Below are positions 1 through 8,820 of a stretch of 64,000 nt of DNA, piece after piece. A program made the translations under genes and the position numbers. The notes under the pieces are model-generated. The model had not been told where the DNA came from, did no database searches, and saw nothing but the letters and a program-made list of their open reading frames with translations. Source of the DNA: Sphingobacterium sp. LZ7M1 (lineage in GTDB: Bacteria > Bacteroidota > Bacteroidia > Sphingobacteriales > Sphingobacteriaceae); the NCBI RefSeq assembly GCF_024296865.1, contig NZ_CP101134.1, positions 4,526,001 through 4,590,000 of the forward strand. The letters run 5' to 3'. Numbering within the stretch: position 1 is the first letter of the stretch; each line of letters begins with the position of its first letter.

Positions 1-926
1 AGGATATCGAAAAGTTGTTTTCTATCTTCCGGACGGAATGATTTGGCATTCTCCGGAAACAATGGGATATGATAAGCAAGGACGATCAGTTTATCCTTAG
101 GGACAAACTTCAGGTCATTGGCTACGAAATCGATCTGATCTTGTCTCAACCCGCCTTGGTATCCTTTTCCTGTTTCTGGATGCGGATAAATAATATCGTC
201 TAGCACGATAAAGTGTGCATTGCCCACATTGAAGGAGTAATTTGCCGGTCCAAAGGATTTCTCAAAACCTTCATCCGCATACTTATCTTCCTTCACATCA
301 TAGTTCATATCGTGGTTACCCATCACATTGAACCATGGTAAGCCCATCTGACCGATCGTCTGTTTATAGCTTGGGTGCAAGGTTAGGTCATCACCTACCA
401 AGTCGCCAAGGCTGATCCCAAAAAGAGGACCTTTTCTGGTCTTTGCTTCATTTACCACGCCATTTTTGAAGAACTCCATTTCTTCAGCTGTATAGGCTTG
501 AGGATCGCCAAATACGAAAGCCGTAAAGTTCGCCGGTTCTTCCTTCACCTTTAAGGCAAAGTCTATTGACTTTGGAAGCGGACCGGTTGCCGTTACGCCA
601 GGGTATTTCAAAGCTGGGGCACCGTTTGGTTTATGGATATAATAGAACTTAGGCTGATTGTCGGCATCTACTGGCAATTCATAACCAGAAGGTTTGATCA
701 CAAAGATGATGTTGTCGTTATCAACTGGGATCTGATATTTACCGTTCTTGTCCGTTTGTACGACTTCCTTGCCATTACTGACACTTACCCCTGCTAAGCC
801 AGCCTCTTTTTTGTCCAGACGACCGTTTGCATTTGCATCAATAAAGACAGTTCCCTTTGCCATGTCCTGACCGAAAGCTGTTCCTGTCAATAAACATGCT
901 AGCAAAGACCAATATAATTTTTTCAT
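1..926 (-). CDS. Calcineurin-like phosphoesterase, secreted (C-terminus outside window)
   Basis: Reading leftward from ATG at 926, the first ~308 residues are present; the rest lies beyond the left edge. Residues 1-20 are a signal peptide (hydrophobic run ending in TAFGQ). Residues ~25-95 form a small Ig/SdrD_B-like domain (FIDANANGRLD) typical of the Metallophos_N architecture. The metallophosphatase core then shows the metal-binding motifs FGDPQ, GDLVGDD and GNHD in family order. Known members are secreted phosphoesterases of varied substrates, so the substrate here cannot be told. A -7 element (947-954) precedes the start by about 20 bases. The family assignment is firm; function beyond metal-dependent phosphoesterase is not. 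Confidence 0.88.
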   Translation of the reverse strand, partial: MKKLYWSLLACLLTGTAFGQDMAKGTVFIDANANGRLDKKEAGLAGVSVSNGKEVVQTDKNGKYQIPVDNDNIIFVIKPSGYELPVDADNQPKFYYIHKPNGAPALKYPGVTATGPLPKSIDFALKVKEEPANFTAFVFGDPQAYTAEEMEFFKNGVVNEAKTRKGPLFGISLGDLVGDDLTLHPSYKQTIGQMGLPWFNVMGNHDMNYDVKEDKYADEGFEKSFGPANYSFNVGNAHFIVLDDIIYPHPETGKGYQGGLRQDQIDFVANDLKFVPKDKLIVLAYHIPLFPENAKSFRPEDRKQLFDI

Positions 927-946
927 GTGTTTATGGTTGTTTGTCC

Positions 947-954
947 CAAACATA
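947..954 (-). promoter_or_regulatory. -7 promoter element of the phosphoesterase gene
   Basis: On the minus strand this reads TATGTTTG, an exact match to the Bacteroidota -7 consensus TAnnTTTG, about 20 bases before the ATG at 926. No clear -33 TTTG is seen. Confidence 0.55.
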
Positions 955-1050
955 GGGTATGTAATTAAATAAAAGGTTAAGCCACTGTTAAGTTAATCTT
1001 ATATTAAAATTCCTCTGTTATTTTCTAAAATACGGAATTATCACCTATTC

Positions 1051-1120
1051 TGAACTTGGTCTTATTCGGGACATATTCCGAATTTTCGCAATATGTCCCG
1101 AATATGGGTCGAACAAGACT
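1051..1120. repeat. Dispersed intergenic palindrome, copy 1
   Basis: The arms ATTCGGGACATATT (1064-1077) and its exact reverse complement (1090-1103) flank a 12-base centre that can itself pair. The same layout recurs at 29815-29872 and 57079-57134. The arms here differ from the other copies at two positions (GGGACATATT rather than GAGACACATT), and both differences are compensated in the opposite arm. Confidence 0.75.
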
Positions 1121-1291
1121 AAGCGCACATGGTCAAATTTTTTTCGAATTTTTTATGCTGACGAAGAAAAATTGAAGATGTATTTAATGTTAATAAATGG
1201 TATATCCCAAGAATTCAAGCTGGCTATGTCGGGAAGATCCATGCATGAACAGCATCGACAGCGGAGTTATGCACTACGCCTAACCCACAAC

Positions 1292-1320
1292 AAAAAAGGC
1301 TGCCTGATCAACAGGCAACC
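1292..1320 (-). terminator. Orphan intrinsic terminator, minus strand
   Basis: The hairpin arms GGCTGCCTG (1298-1306) and CAGGCAACC (1312-1320) pair with one mismatch around a 5-base loop. Read on the minus strand the stem is followed by six T. No annotated minus-strand gene ends here, since the S41 gene has its own terminator at 1839-1890. Confidence 0.5.
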
Positions 1321-1504
1321 TTCTCAAACAAATATAAATTACAACCTACAAAACGCTTACAGTTTGCTGCAACTGAAGCTGTATGTTTCTCTTTTACTTC
1401 AATTTTGAAGTTTTGTCTTTTTCATTCTGGGAGAGTTTTATCGCAAACGTGGTCAAAACCAATGGAATAAGGATTCTCGTTCTTTAAATATTTTAATAAT
1501 TGCA

Positions 1505-1512
1505 CAAATGTA
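1505..1512 (-). promoter_or_regulatory. Candidate promoter of a short minus-strand transcript
   Basis: The minus strand reads TACATTTG, an exact TAnnTTTG match. With the terminator at 1292-1320 it would delimit an RNA of about 210 nt with no intact gene. Confidence 0.35.
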
Positions 1513-1639
1513 ACCCAGTAATATTTAGAGAATATTAACGAATTATTACCTATTAATTAATATTTGTTCGTTAATGTGGTTTTTTAGCCTTTAACCTCTG
1601 GAATTCTGAGATATTTTTCCGATATTAAAATTAACGGAT

Positions 1640-1822
1640 ATGAAAAACAACAGACTTGGATTATTGCTGAATTTGGTACTGGCATCCTTTAGCTTCTATA
1701 TCCTCCTTGATTCTTTGGATAAGGAGATATGGCGGATAATCTGCGCCGGGACTGGCTTCATGGTCTTTGCTACCTTGACCATTCTCCTCATCAGGCAGAA
1801 TAGGCAACTAAAAAACACCTAA
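1640..1822 (+). CDS. Small two-helix membrane protein, unknown function
   Basis: A 60-residue product starting MKNNRLGLLLN and ending in a charged tail RQNRQLKNT. Two hydrophobic stretches (about residues 6-24 and 32-51) suggest a helical hairpin in the inner membrane. I do not recognise a family. Support for reality: ATG start, membrane-like composition, a strong bidirectional terminator right after it (1839-1890), and an inverted repeat upstream that could be an operator. It stands alone, so context says nothing of its role. Confidence 0.55.
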   Translation: MKNNRLGLLLNLVLASFSFYILLDSLDKEIWRIICAGTGFMVFATLTILLIRQNRQLKNT

Positions 1823-1838
1823 TCCAAGCCAAGGATAC

Positions 1839-1890
1839 TAAACTACAAAAGCCCTGAACTCAAGTTTGAATTCAGGGCTTTTGTAGTTTA
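1839..1890. terminator. Strong bidirectional terminator
   Basis: Twenty-base perfectly complementary arms (1839-1858 and 1871-1890, core AAAAGCCCTGAA) flank a 12-base loop, with A/T runs on both sides. It separates the convergent small membrane protein gene and the S41 protease gene. Confidence 0.85.
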
Positions 1891-1901
1891 TGTAGATTCG
1901 A

Positions 1902-4900
1902 TTAGTTCAGGTCCTTTAAGATTTCCTGTACTGCTCTTTCCAGTTGCGGGTCTTTATCCGCAACGCGATCCGCTACGGTATTCTTGATGGCGATATCCGG
2001 AGCGACACCGGTCAGTTCCAGATCCTGTCCGTCCAGGGTATAACATCCCCACGACGGCAAGCGGTAGAACGAACCATCGACCAAACCCTTACCTGAGGTA
2101 AAGATGATCCACCTATAGGTTTCCGTACCGATGATCTTACCCAACTTGAGCGCTTTGAAACCTGCTGCAGTCATTTCCGCATCCGAAAGGGACTGTTCAT
2201 TGATCAATAGCACGATTGGCTTTCCTGCCGGTGCAAAATTACTCTGCGGAGATAACTTACCGCCACGATATTGCCATTTTAGATAAGGTCGTTGGGAAAG
2301 GAACCTAAGCACCTCGTCATGCACATTACCACCGGTATTATAGCGAAGGTCAAGGATAACAGCATCCTTGTTGTTTTCCTGCTCTGCCATATCGATCAAA
2401 AAGGATTGCAGTTCATCCCCGCTCATGTTCTTCATGTGCGAATAGGCAATCCTATTCTTGCTCAACTGATCCACTTTATTTCTATTTCCCTTGATCCACT
2501 CATCGTACAATAGGTCCTTGAAAGCAGCATTGCTCTGCGGACGGATATTGATGATCTCTTCCTTACCTCCACGGTTTACGGTCAATTGTACTTCATTGGC
2601 AAGTGATGGCCAGGTAAAATAGGAGTCGCGGTCACGCGATTTATCGATCTTGTTTCCGTTTACCGCAACCAGGACATCCCCAACCTTCAGGTTGACATCT
2701 TTCTTGGAAGCAGGGCCCTTGGCAACGATATGCGCGATCTTATAGGGATCCTTGGCGTCATAGGTGACCCCGAGTTCGTTCGTGATGAAATTATATTGCT
2801 TCCGCTCGTCGGTACCAAAGGTACTGAAGCCCATGTGCGAGGAGTTCAGTTCACCCAGCATATCGTTCAGTAGGATTCGAAGGTCCATACGGTTGTTGAT
2901 GCCCGAAAGGTAGTTTCCATATTTCTTTTTCATCCCTTCCCAGTCAATGCCATGGAACTTCTCGTCATAGTAGTTCTCTTCCACATTGGCCCAGGTTTCA
3001 TAGAACATCTGCTTGAATTCCTTGTCCAGATCACGGTTGAACTTGAAATTGATATCTACATTTTCAAGCTTGTTCTGGTCAATATTGTATTTCTGTATGT
3101 TACCATTGCTGATGGCAAAGAATTTACCATCCACTTCCTGAAGGGCTTGCAGACCACCGTCCAATACCTTTTCGGTTTTGCTGTTGGTAAAAGGTTCAAA
3201 GGTAATGCGGTAAGTTGCCCATTTGCCCTCATGGTTGGATTGGTAGAATAGGTATGTTTTATCCCCTTTTGCAAACAAAATAGGGTTGTATTGGGTACCA
3301 GCCTGCGGACTGACTTGGGTTATCCGGTCAGAAAGGCCTTGTACGTCAATGCTTACGATAACCTTTTTATCATCTTTCTTTTCCTCCTTTGCGGCTGGTT
3401 TTGCTTTGCTGTCCTTGCTTTTCTTTTCGTTTTTGGTCGCTGTGCTATCTTTCTTTACCGTCTCCTTTTCGGTTTCCTTGAACATTTCGTCGAATTTGCT
3501 GATGCGGTAGGGTTCATCATAATTCTCAAGGGCCATCCGGTAGAGACTGGCATTTTCCATTCCCGTTGGATAGGATGGTTTGGTTCGGTTGCTGGAGAAG
3601 TAGATATATTTACCATCAGGCGACCATGCCGGTGAAGCTTCCGTTACGCCGGTATTCGTTAGGTTCAGCGTTTTCTTATCTGCGAGATTGTACACGAAGA
3701 TATCCTGTTCAAAATTGCGGATGGCCGTAAAGAGCACATACTTTCCATCAGGAGAGAAAGACGGGGAAGAGTTCTGGAAGGCCCAGATCTCGTCTTTGAC
3801 GATGGTTTCACTCTTCAGGGACCCCAAGTCCAATAAACGGACTTCATCGCGTCCACTCAGGTAAACCGCCTTGGTATTCTCTTTATTGAAGTTAATATCA
3901 CGGTTGTTCCTGTTGTCCTGGGTCAGTTGCTTTGCTTCGCCTTTCCCATCTGCTGAGCGGGAATACCAATTGAGATAGCCGTTCAGGGTCTGGTTGTAGA
4001 CCAAGGTTTTATTGTCCTTCAGCCACATGACCTCAGAAATCCGTTCGCCTTGGCTAGGCATCTGCCGTATAAACTTGCCATCCACATCCGAGACAAACAG
4101 TTCGCCCCTCGACACAAAGGCCATTTTCTCTCCGTCGGGAGAGACATCAAAATTGCTGATATTGCTCTTGACATCAAATTCCTTGGACTTGCCCAATACC
4201 TGGTTTCGGCTCAGGCTAATGGCGGGTTGCGTGGTTTTCTTGCTGGCCACGTCATAGACAAATAGCTGATATCCTTTTTCAAAGACTACCGCAGCACCAT
4301 TCGCCGCAACCTGCGGGCTACGGATAGACTCAGGAAACTGGGTCAGGCCTTGTTTTTGCCCATTGCTTATACTGTAAAGATTGTATTCGTCATTACCTTC
4401 ATCGGAGGCAAAGAAGATCGTGCCTTTGCTGTCCACGGTTGGCCAAAGGTCCTTGCCTTCATAGGTCGTGTACTCCTTATAGGCTTTTGTTTTAGGGTTG
4501 TAACCCTTGATATCGGGGTTAAATGCGCCCTTATATCGCTTTCTATTGGCTGCGCTATAGCTTTCCCAAGAGTCGGTAAAAAGCAATTCTCCGCTTGGTG
4601 TCTCCACCATATTATGGATATAGTTGAAGAAATGTGGGAAGATACGCTCTGCGGTACCACCATCCTTGCTTACCTTATAGCTGCTGAGGCGGTTCTCGCG
4701 TCCAGAGGTAAAATATAGCTGTTTACTGTCCCAGCTCCAGGAATCGACCTCATCGCTAGCTTCGTGGAAGGTAATCTGTTTGATGTTTCCACCGGCCATC
4801 GGCATGATGTAGACATCCATATTCCCATTTTGGTTGGAAGAGAAGGCCAGCCATTGCCCATCTGGAGAGATCCTTGGCATGACTTCATTGCCCTCCATTG

Positions 4901-5084
4901 CCGTTAGGCGCAGAGCCGGTCCGCCAGCTGTTGCTACTTTCCATAGATCGCCCTCAAAACTGAAGACAATGGTTTGGGCATCGGGACTGAGGGTAGGATT
5001 GGACAAAAAGGTCGGTTGAACCTGAGCCTTCAATTGCATGGATCCCCCTAACAACAAGGCTAGTGACAGTAGTGTTTTATTCAT
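1902..5084 (-). CDS. Tricorn-like S41 protease, periplasmic (paralog 1)
   Basis: About 1060 residues. The start is placed at the ATG at 5084 (MNKTLLSLALLL), because an ATG 12 bases upstream lies almost on the expected transcription start. Residues 1-21 are a signal peptide. Then come TolB/WD40-like propeller blades (repeated SPDG motifs such as SPDGQWLAF), a Lys/Glu-rich linker around residues 545-590, a tricorn core (SSHMG with the conserved His), a PDZ segment (KVGDVLVAVNG) and the S41 catalytic domain with the likely nucleophile in QSLSDAE (about residue 963) and the Glu before GVAPD. Archaeal tricorn (about 1070 aa) degrades oligopeptides; here export suggests periplasmic peptide turnover. 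A second copy lies at 38826-42122. Confidence 0.9.
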   Translation of the reverse strand: MNKTLLSLALLLGGSMQLKAQVQPTFLSNPTLSPDAQTIVFSFEGDLWKVATAGGPALRLTAMEGNEVMPRISPDGQWLAFSSNQNGNMDVYIMPMAGGNIKQITFHEASDEVDSWSWDSKQLYFTSGRENRLSSYKVSKDGGTAERIFPHFFNYIHNMVETPSGELLFTDSWESYSAANRKRYKGAFNPDIKGYNPKTKAYKEYTTYEGKDLWPTVDSKGTIFFASDEGNDEYNLYSISNGQKQGLTQFPESIRSPQVAANGAAVVFEKGYQLFVYDVASKKTTQPAISLSRNQVLGKSKEFDVKSNISNFDVSPDGEKMAFVSRGELFVSDVDGKFIRQMPSQGERISEVMWLKDNKTLVYNQTLNGYLNWYSRSADGKGEAKQLTQDNRNNRDINFNKENTKAVYLSGRDEVRLLDLGSLKSETIVKDEIWAFQNSSPSFSPDGKYVLFTAIRNFEQDIFVYNLADKKTLNLTNTGVTEASPAWSPDGKYIYFSSNRTKPSYPTGMENASLYRMALENYDEPYRISKFDEMFKETEKETVKKDSTATKNEKKSKDSKAKPAAKEEKKDDKKVIVSIDVQGLSDRITQVSPQAGTQYNPILFAKGDKTYLFYQSNHEGKWATYRITFEPFTNSKTEKVLDGGLQALQEVDGKFFAISNGNIQKYNIDQNKLENVDINFKFNRDLDKEFKQMFYETWANVEENYYDEKFHGIDWEGMKKKYGNYLSGINNRMDLRILLNDMLGELNSSHMGFSTFGTDERKQYNFITNELGVTYDAKDPYKIAHIVAKGPASKKDVNLKVGDVLVAVNGNKIDKSRDRDSYFTWPSLANEVQLTVNRGGKEEIINIRPQSNAAFKDLLYDEWIKGNRNKVDQLSKNRIAYSHMKNMSGDELQSFLIDMAEQENNKDAVILDLRYNTGGNVHDEVLRFLSQRPYLKWQYRGGKLSPQSNFAPAGKPIVLLINEQSLSDAEMTAAGFKALKLGKIIGTETYRWIIFTSGKGLVDGSFYRLPSWGCYTLDGQDLELTGVAPDIAIKNTVADRVADKDPQLERAVQEILKDLN

Positions 5085-5114
5085 AAATTGGGTCAATTTT
5101 GAATTGATTCAAAA

Positions 5115-5122
5115 CAAATGTA
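5115..5122 (-). promoter_or_regulatory. -7 promoter element of tricorn-like protease 1
   Basis: The minus strand reads TACATTTG, an exact consensus match. Its position favours the ATG at 5084 over the one at 5096. Confidence 0.55.
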
Positions 5123-5285
5123 CAATTCAATTTCAGTAATATTAAAACCTGAACTTGGAATTTGCGGATTTCAACGAAACCATGAAAAGGAACAGAATGA
5201 AAACTGGTTATAACGGCAAGATTAATAAATAGTTAGAATTGTGTATTTTTTACACTTATCTATACTACTTATCTGAAAAATGTGC

Positions 5286-5293
5286 TATTTTTG
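5286..5293 (+). promoter_or_regulatory. -7 promoter element of the MFS gene
   Basis: TATTTTTG, 17 bases before the ATG at 5311. It rules out a longer reading frame that would begin upstream at 5239. Confidence 0.6.
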
Positions 5294-5310
5294 TTACAAA
5301 TTTATCAACG

Positions 5311-6492
5311 ATGACATCATTAGGTGAGGCAGGCAACCATGTCTCTCAATCCATGAAAAGCAGGATCCGGTGGGCGGTAGCCTTATTTTACTTTGGTCAA
5401 GGTTTGGGCTTTGCGAGTTGGGCAAGCCGTATCCCGACCATCAAAACAGCATTGGGGCTGTCTGAAGCCCAGTTGGGAACCATCTTATTGATGTTACCGA
5501 TTGGCCAATTGCTGACCATGCCTATTTCGGCAGCCTTGGTCAACAAATACGGTAGCCATAAAATATTGCCTTGGGCGGCATTCCTCTATGCTTTGGTATT
5601 GTTGTTCATCGCTTTTTCAACAAACGCCTGGTTTTTGGGTGCTGCACTTTTCCTTTTTGGGGTAACGGGCAACATCTGTAATATCTCCGTCAATACCCAA
5701 GGCGTATTGGCCGAGGAGCTTTACGGAAGGTCCATTATGTCATCCTTCCATGGGGCTTGGTCCTTGGCGGGATTCACCGGTGCATTGATCGGTTTGTTGA
5801 CCTTGAACTTCAATATCAACACCTATGGCCATTTCATCGGGGTTATCGTCCTTTTGACCATCAATATCCTGTTGAACAAACAGTTTTTGGTTCCGGAAGT
5901 CAGTACCGAGAAGAAGGAAAAAGAAAAGACCAAGTTTAAACCGGATGCATTGATCGTACAACTGGGTATCATAGGTTTCTTCAGTATGGCAACGGAAGGC
6001 GCCATGTTTGATTGGAGCGGAGTGTACTTCAGTGATGTTGTACATGCCCCAGAGAACTTAGTGATATTGGGATATGCCTCCTTTATGATCATGATGGCAA
6101 CCGGCCGTTTTATCGGAGATGCCATCATCAGCAAAATTGGTAGACAAAGGACCCTACAGATCAGTGGAATCCTGATGTTTGTGGGGATGTTGTCTTCTGT
6201 TGTGTTTCCGAACCTTTGGGTCTGTACACTGGCCTTTATGCTGGTCGGATTAGGCGTTGCCTGCAATGTGCCTACGGTTTACAGCGTAACTGGCAAGCAT
6301 AAGACCATTCCTGCCGGTGTGGCCTTGGCCATGGTTTCCAGTATCTCCTATCTCGGGTTCTTAATGGGCCCTCCGTTGATCGGATATGTAGCCGAGATAT
6401 TCAATCTACGATATTCATTTGCCCTGTTTTCTATGTTCGGCTTCTTGATGTTCATCATGACCAGCCGACTGAAAATCTTTAGGGAGCAATAA
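5311..6492 (+). CDS. MFS transporter, YbjJ-like
   Basis: About 393 residues with around 12 hydrophobic segments, so an inner-membrane major facilitator. The N-terminal half has FYFGQGLGFASWASRIP and a loop motif VNKYGSHKILP resembling the MFS motif A region; the pattern resembles the YbjJ/FucP-like branch often annotated as sugar or drug transporters. The start ATG at 5311 follows a -7 element. It is a single gene, convergent with the GH43-like gene and sharing a terminator with it. Substrate unknown; sugar transport is a guess from the neighbour only. Confidence 0.85.
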   Translation: MTSLGEAGNHVSQSMKSRIRWAVALFYFGQGLGFASWASRIPTIKTALGLSEAQLGTILLMLPIGQLLTMPISAALVNKYGSHKILPWAAFLYALVLLFIAFSTNAWFLGAALFLFGVTGNICNISVNTQGVLAEELYGRSIMSSFHGAWSLAGFTGALIGLLTLNFNINTYGHFIGVIVLLTINILLNKQFLVPEVSTEKKEKEKTKFKPDALIVQLGIIGFFSMATEGAMFDWSGVYFSDVVHAPENLVILGYASFMIMMATGRFIGDAIISKIGRQRTLQISGILMFVGMLSSVVFPNLWVCTLAFMLVGLGVACNVPTVYSVTGKHKTIPAGVALAMVSSISYLGFLMGPPLIGYVAEIFNLRYSFALFSMFGFLMFIMTSRLKIFREQ

Positions 6493-6494
6493 AG

Positions 6495-6518
6495 GCTTAA
6501 GGCTTTACAGCCTTAAGC
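6495..6518. terminator. Bidirectional hairpin between convergent genes
   Basis: Perfect 10-bp arms GCTTAAGGCT/AGCCTTAAGC around a TTAC loop. It overlaps the last codons of the GH43-like gene and directly follows the MFS stop. There is no long T run, so termination strength is uncertain. Confidence 0.5.
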
Positions 6519-7438
6519 TTGTCCAATTCTTTTCTTGAAATCTTTAGTATGGTGCCATGTCTCAGGTCTTTTGGCAATTCCAATTGATCGCTGATATCGG
6601 TCCAGGTCTTGAGGTCCTTTGATTTGATCAGGCCAAAATGATTGTCCATGTACCGGTCGAAATAAACATAGTATTCCCCGTTTATTTTGGCTACGGTGGG
6701 TCCTTCGGCCCAATAATCTCCGGTGATCTTCTCGCTGGCATCGCTGTAAGGACCCTCTAAGCTATCTGCAAAAGCAAGTTTTAGGTTTTTCTCCGCCTTA
6801 GGTTCGCGGGTTTCATCCTTGATGACCATCATCCAGTTGGTTCCATTTTTCAGGATTGTGGCATCGATCGAGTTGAAACCTGGATCATAGAGCAGCATGG
6901 TTTCCGAGAATGTCTTGAAATCCTTTGTCAGGGTATAGTACATCCGATGGTTATAGCCATTATCTGCCTCTACCTGTGTTTCGGGAAACTCTCCGGTAAT
7001 GGTGGAAGCCCAATATATCATGTACTGTTTGCTTTCTGGATCATAGGTGACTTCAGGCGCCCAGGAATTCCTGGTATTCTCTTCATGTTCCATCACGGGA
7101 ATATATTGCTGCTCAGACCAATTGATCAAGTCTTTTGAGCTGGCATGTCCTATACCTTTCTGGGTCCAGCTAACGGTCCAGACCATGTGATAGAGCCCAT
7201 CGCCACCCTTTATGATACAAGGGTCGCGCATCAATTTATCGGGGCTCAGCTTCGGTGTGAGAAAAGAGGCATCGTTTTTTAAGGCGGTCCATTTCAGGGC
7301 ATCCTCACTGTACGCGAGATGAAGGCCATCTTCCCCATTTCCCTTAAAATAAGAAAACACATAGGCTGAGTCCTGCTGGGCCGAAGCCGTCAATGCAAAA
7401 CATAGGGTTGCCAAAATGGAAATTAGTTTATTGTACAT
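6497..7438 (-). CDS. Secreted glycoside hydrolase family 43-like protein
   Basis: 313 residues. A signal peptide (1-20, ending TASAQ) precedes a five-bladed propeller of the GH43/arabinanase type. The three acidic positions of the family are visible: Asp in MRDPCI (general base), Asp in SIDATI (pKa modulator) and Glu in WAEGPT (general acid). WAPEV and repeated SKDLKTW-type blades also fit. The predicted role is removal of arabinose or xylose side chains in the periplasm or outside; the exact bond cannot be told. No SusC/SusD genes are near, so it is not part of a visible polysaccharide locus. Confidence 0.82.
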   Translation of the reverse strand: MYNKLISILATLCFALTASAQQDSAYVFSYFKGNGEDGLHLAYSEDALKWTALKNDASFLTPKLSPDKLMRDPCIIKGGDGLYHMVWTVSWTQKGIGHASSKDLINWSEQQYIPVMEHEENTRNSWAPEVTYDPESKQYMIYWASTITGEFPETQVEADNGYNHRMYYTLTKDFKTFSETMLLYDPGFNSIDATILKNGTNWMMVIKDETREPKAEKNLKLAFADSLEGPYSDASEKITGDYWAEGPTVAKINGEYYVYFDRYMDNHFGLIKSKDLKTWTDISDQLELPKDLRHGTILKISRKELDKLKAVKP

Positions 7439-7459
7439 GGTTTAGGTTTTGTGATAACT

Positions 7460-7467
7460 CAAATATA
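7460..7467 (-). promoter_or_regulatory. -7 promoter element of the GH43-like gene
   Basis: The minus strand reads TATATTTG, an exact TAnnTTTG match, 22 bases before the start codon. Confidence 0.55.
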
Positions 7468-7641
7468 ATGAAAATAGGGATTTCCACAAGGTTTAACCCC
7501 TGCATCAAGGAAATATCGCTCCACTCGTGACCAATTAATTTTTGTCATGAATAGAAAAATTTCAATATATTTAAGAAACAGGCTTTGCTATATAAAGAGT
7601 AATTGCAAGCTGCAGGATTCACATTTAACCGCATCTACCGC

Positions 7642-8715
7642 ATGGAAAAATACCTGAAAAAGATAGTCGAAGAGAAGGATACGATCAAGAAAATTAATTT
7701 ATCTGAGAAATGGCTGGAAGACGTTCCAGAGGTGCTAAAGGAATGTAAGTTGGTTGAGGAGATTAAACTGACCGGAAACAATATCTACGAAATTCCTGAC
7801 TGGCTATTTCAGCTTCCCCATTTAAAGAAACTGGATATTTCCCTGAATGACATGGAGACCTTGCCGGCCAATATTACTAAGGCGCAGCACCTGGAATTCC
7901 TTGCTTTTGATTCACCGATCAAGAAGGCCTTGCCGAAAGAACTCGCCCAATTGAAAAAGCTCAAGAAATTGGTGATCCATGAACAGATCTATGGTTTCCC
8001 GGAGGAGTTCTTTGAGCTTACTTCCCTAGAGGAAATTGAATTTTATACCCCAAAGTTAACCAGTATCCCCGACAGCTTTTCGAAGTTGGTGAACTTAAAA
8101 TCCTTTACATTGACGCAGCTCCTGTTTGAAGGAAAGGCTAAGCCAATTGATTTTGAAGCTGTAATCGAGGTCCTTTCTACCCTTCCAAAACTGGAGAACT
8201 TGAGCTTTTCGCTAAGTGGAATGTTAAGCATTCCTGAAAATATCAATAAACTACAAGGGCTAAAGGAACTGAACCTAAGTGGTAATGGCATTAAGGTCCT
8301 TCCTAAGGCGCTTTTTGAGTTGAGTGGCATAAGACTGTTGGATCTAGGACAGAACGGAATCAAGACCATCCCAGCCGATATAAAAAACCTGAACCAGTTA
8401 AGGACCCTTAAAATAAATTCGAATTTCAATCCTCCGATCGATCTCCAAAACCTGTTCAATAGCATCAAGGAGCTCGCTAACCTACAGGACCTGCAGTTAT
8501 GGAGCTGCCAGACCAGTATTAAGCTTCCTGAAAACATTGCCGAATGGACTTCCTTAAGAGAGCTGGATATTGACAACAACAAGGTAAAGCACCTTCCGGA
8601 ATCCATGCAGCAGATGACCTGGCTGAAAAAGTTACGCATCAGTACCAATCCTATTCCGGAGGAGGAGAAAGTGAATCTTGTTAAGGCTTTGAAGGGCACA
8701 AAGGTGATTGTGTAG
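7642..8715 (+). CDS. Leucine-rich repeat protein
   Basis: About 357 residues from ATG at 7642 (MEKYLKKIVEEKD); a TTG 39 bases upstream is possible but less likely. Roughly ten repeats of the LxxLxxLxLsxNxLxxLPxxL type fill the protein (for example LKKLDISLNDMETLPANI, LKELNLSGNGIKVLPKAL, LRELDIDNNKVKHLPESM). There is no signal peptide, transmembrane helix or extra catalytic domain, so it is probably a cytoplasmic binding scaffold. The LPxxL spacing resembles bacterial LRR proteins related to small-GTPase-associated or effector-type repeats. The partner is unknown. Confidence 0.85.
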   Translation: MEKYLKKIVEEKDTIKKINLSEKWLEDVPEVLKECKLVEEIKLTGNNIYEIPDWLFQLPHLKKLDISLNDMETLPANITKAQHLEFLAFDSPIKKALPKELAQLKKLKKLVIHEQIYGFPEEFFELTSLEEIEFYTPKLTSIPDSFSKLVNLKSFTLTQLLFEGKAKPIDFEAVIEVLSTLPKLENLSFSLSGMLSIPENINKLQGLKELNLSGNGIKVLPKALFELSGIRLLDLGQNGIKTIPADIKNLNQLRTLKINSNFNPPIDLQNLFNSIKELANLQDLQLWSCQTSIKLPENIAEWTSLRELDIDNNKVKHLPESMQQMTWLKKLRISTNPIPEEEKVNLVKALKGTKVIV

Positions 8716-8820
8716 TGAGGGGGGGTGGGTTTTGAACCAGGATGGAATGGATGAGAGGATGGGCCATGATCGTGGCGTGGGAAAAATAAAATAACCCTAG
8801 AATGGTATTACGCAGTGTAA

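Larger units (their letters stand above)
927..1639. other. Long intergenic region (about 710 bp)
   Basis: No convincing plus-strand gene is present. It holds the minus-strand promoter at 947-954, the palindromic repeat at 1051-1120, a minus-oriented terminator-like hairpin at 1292-1320 with a matching -7 element at 1505-1512, and a 9-bp inverted repeat ATTAACGAA/TTCGTTAAT (1534-1542 and 1567-1575) ahead of the small membrane protein gene. Confidence 0.6.

Noticed and set aside
1172..1408. 78-codon plus-strand ORF
   Set aside because: Composition is not protein-like, there is no promoter or start context, and it overlaps the minus-strand terminator and candidate transcript.
5239..5310. N-terminal extension of the MFS transporter from GTG at 5239
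   Set aside because: The -7 element TATTTTTG at 5286-5293 is within this stretch, so it is not transcribed from the main promoter.
8043..8699. 218-codon ORF antisense to the LRR gene
   Set aside because: Shadow frame opened by regular Leu/Asn codons in the repeats; no family resemblance, while the plus-strand LRR protein is clear.
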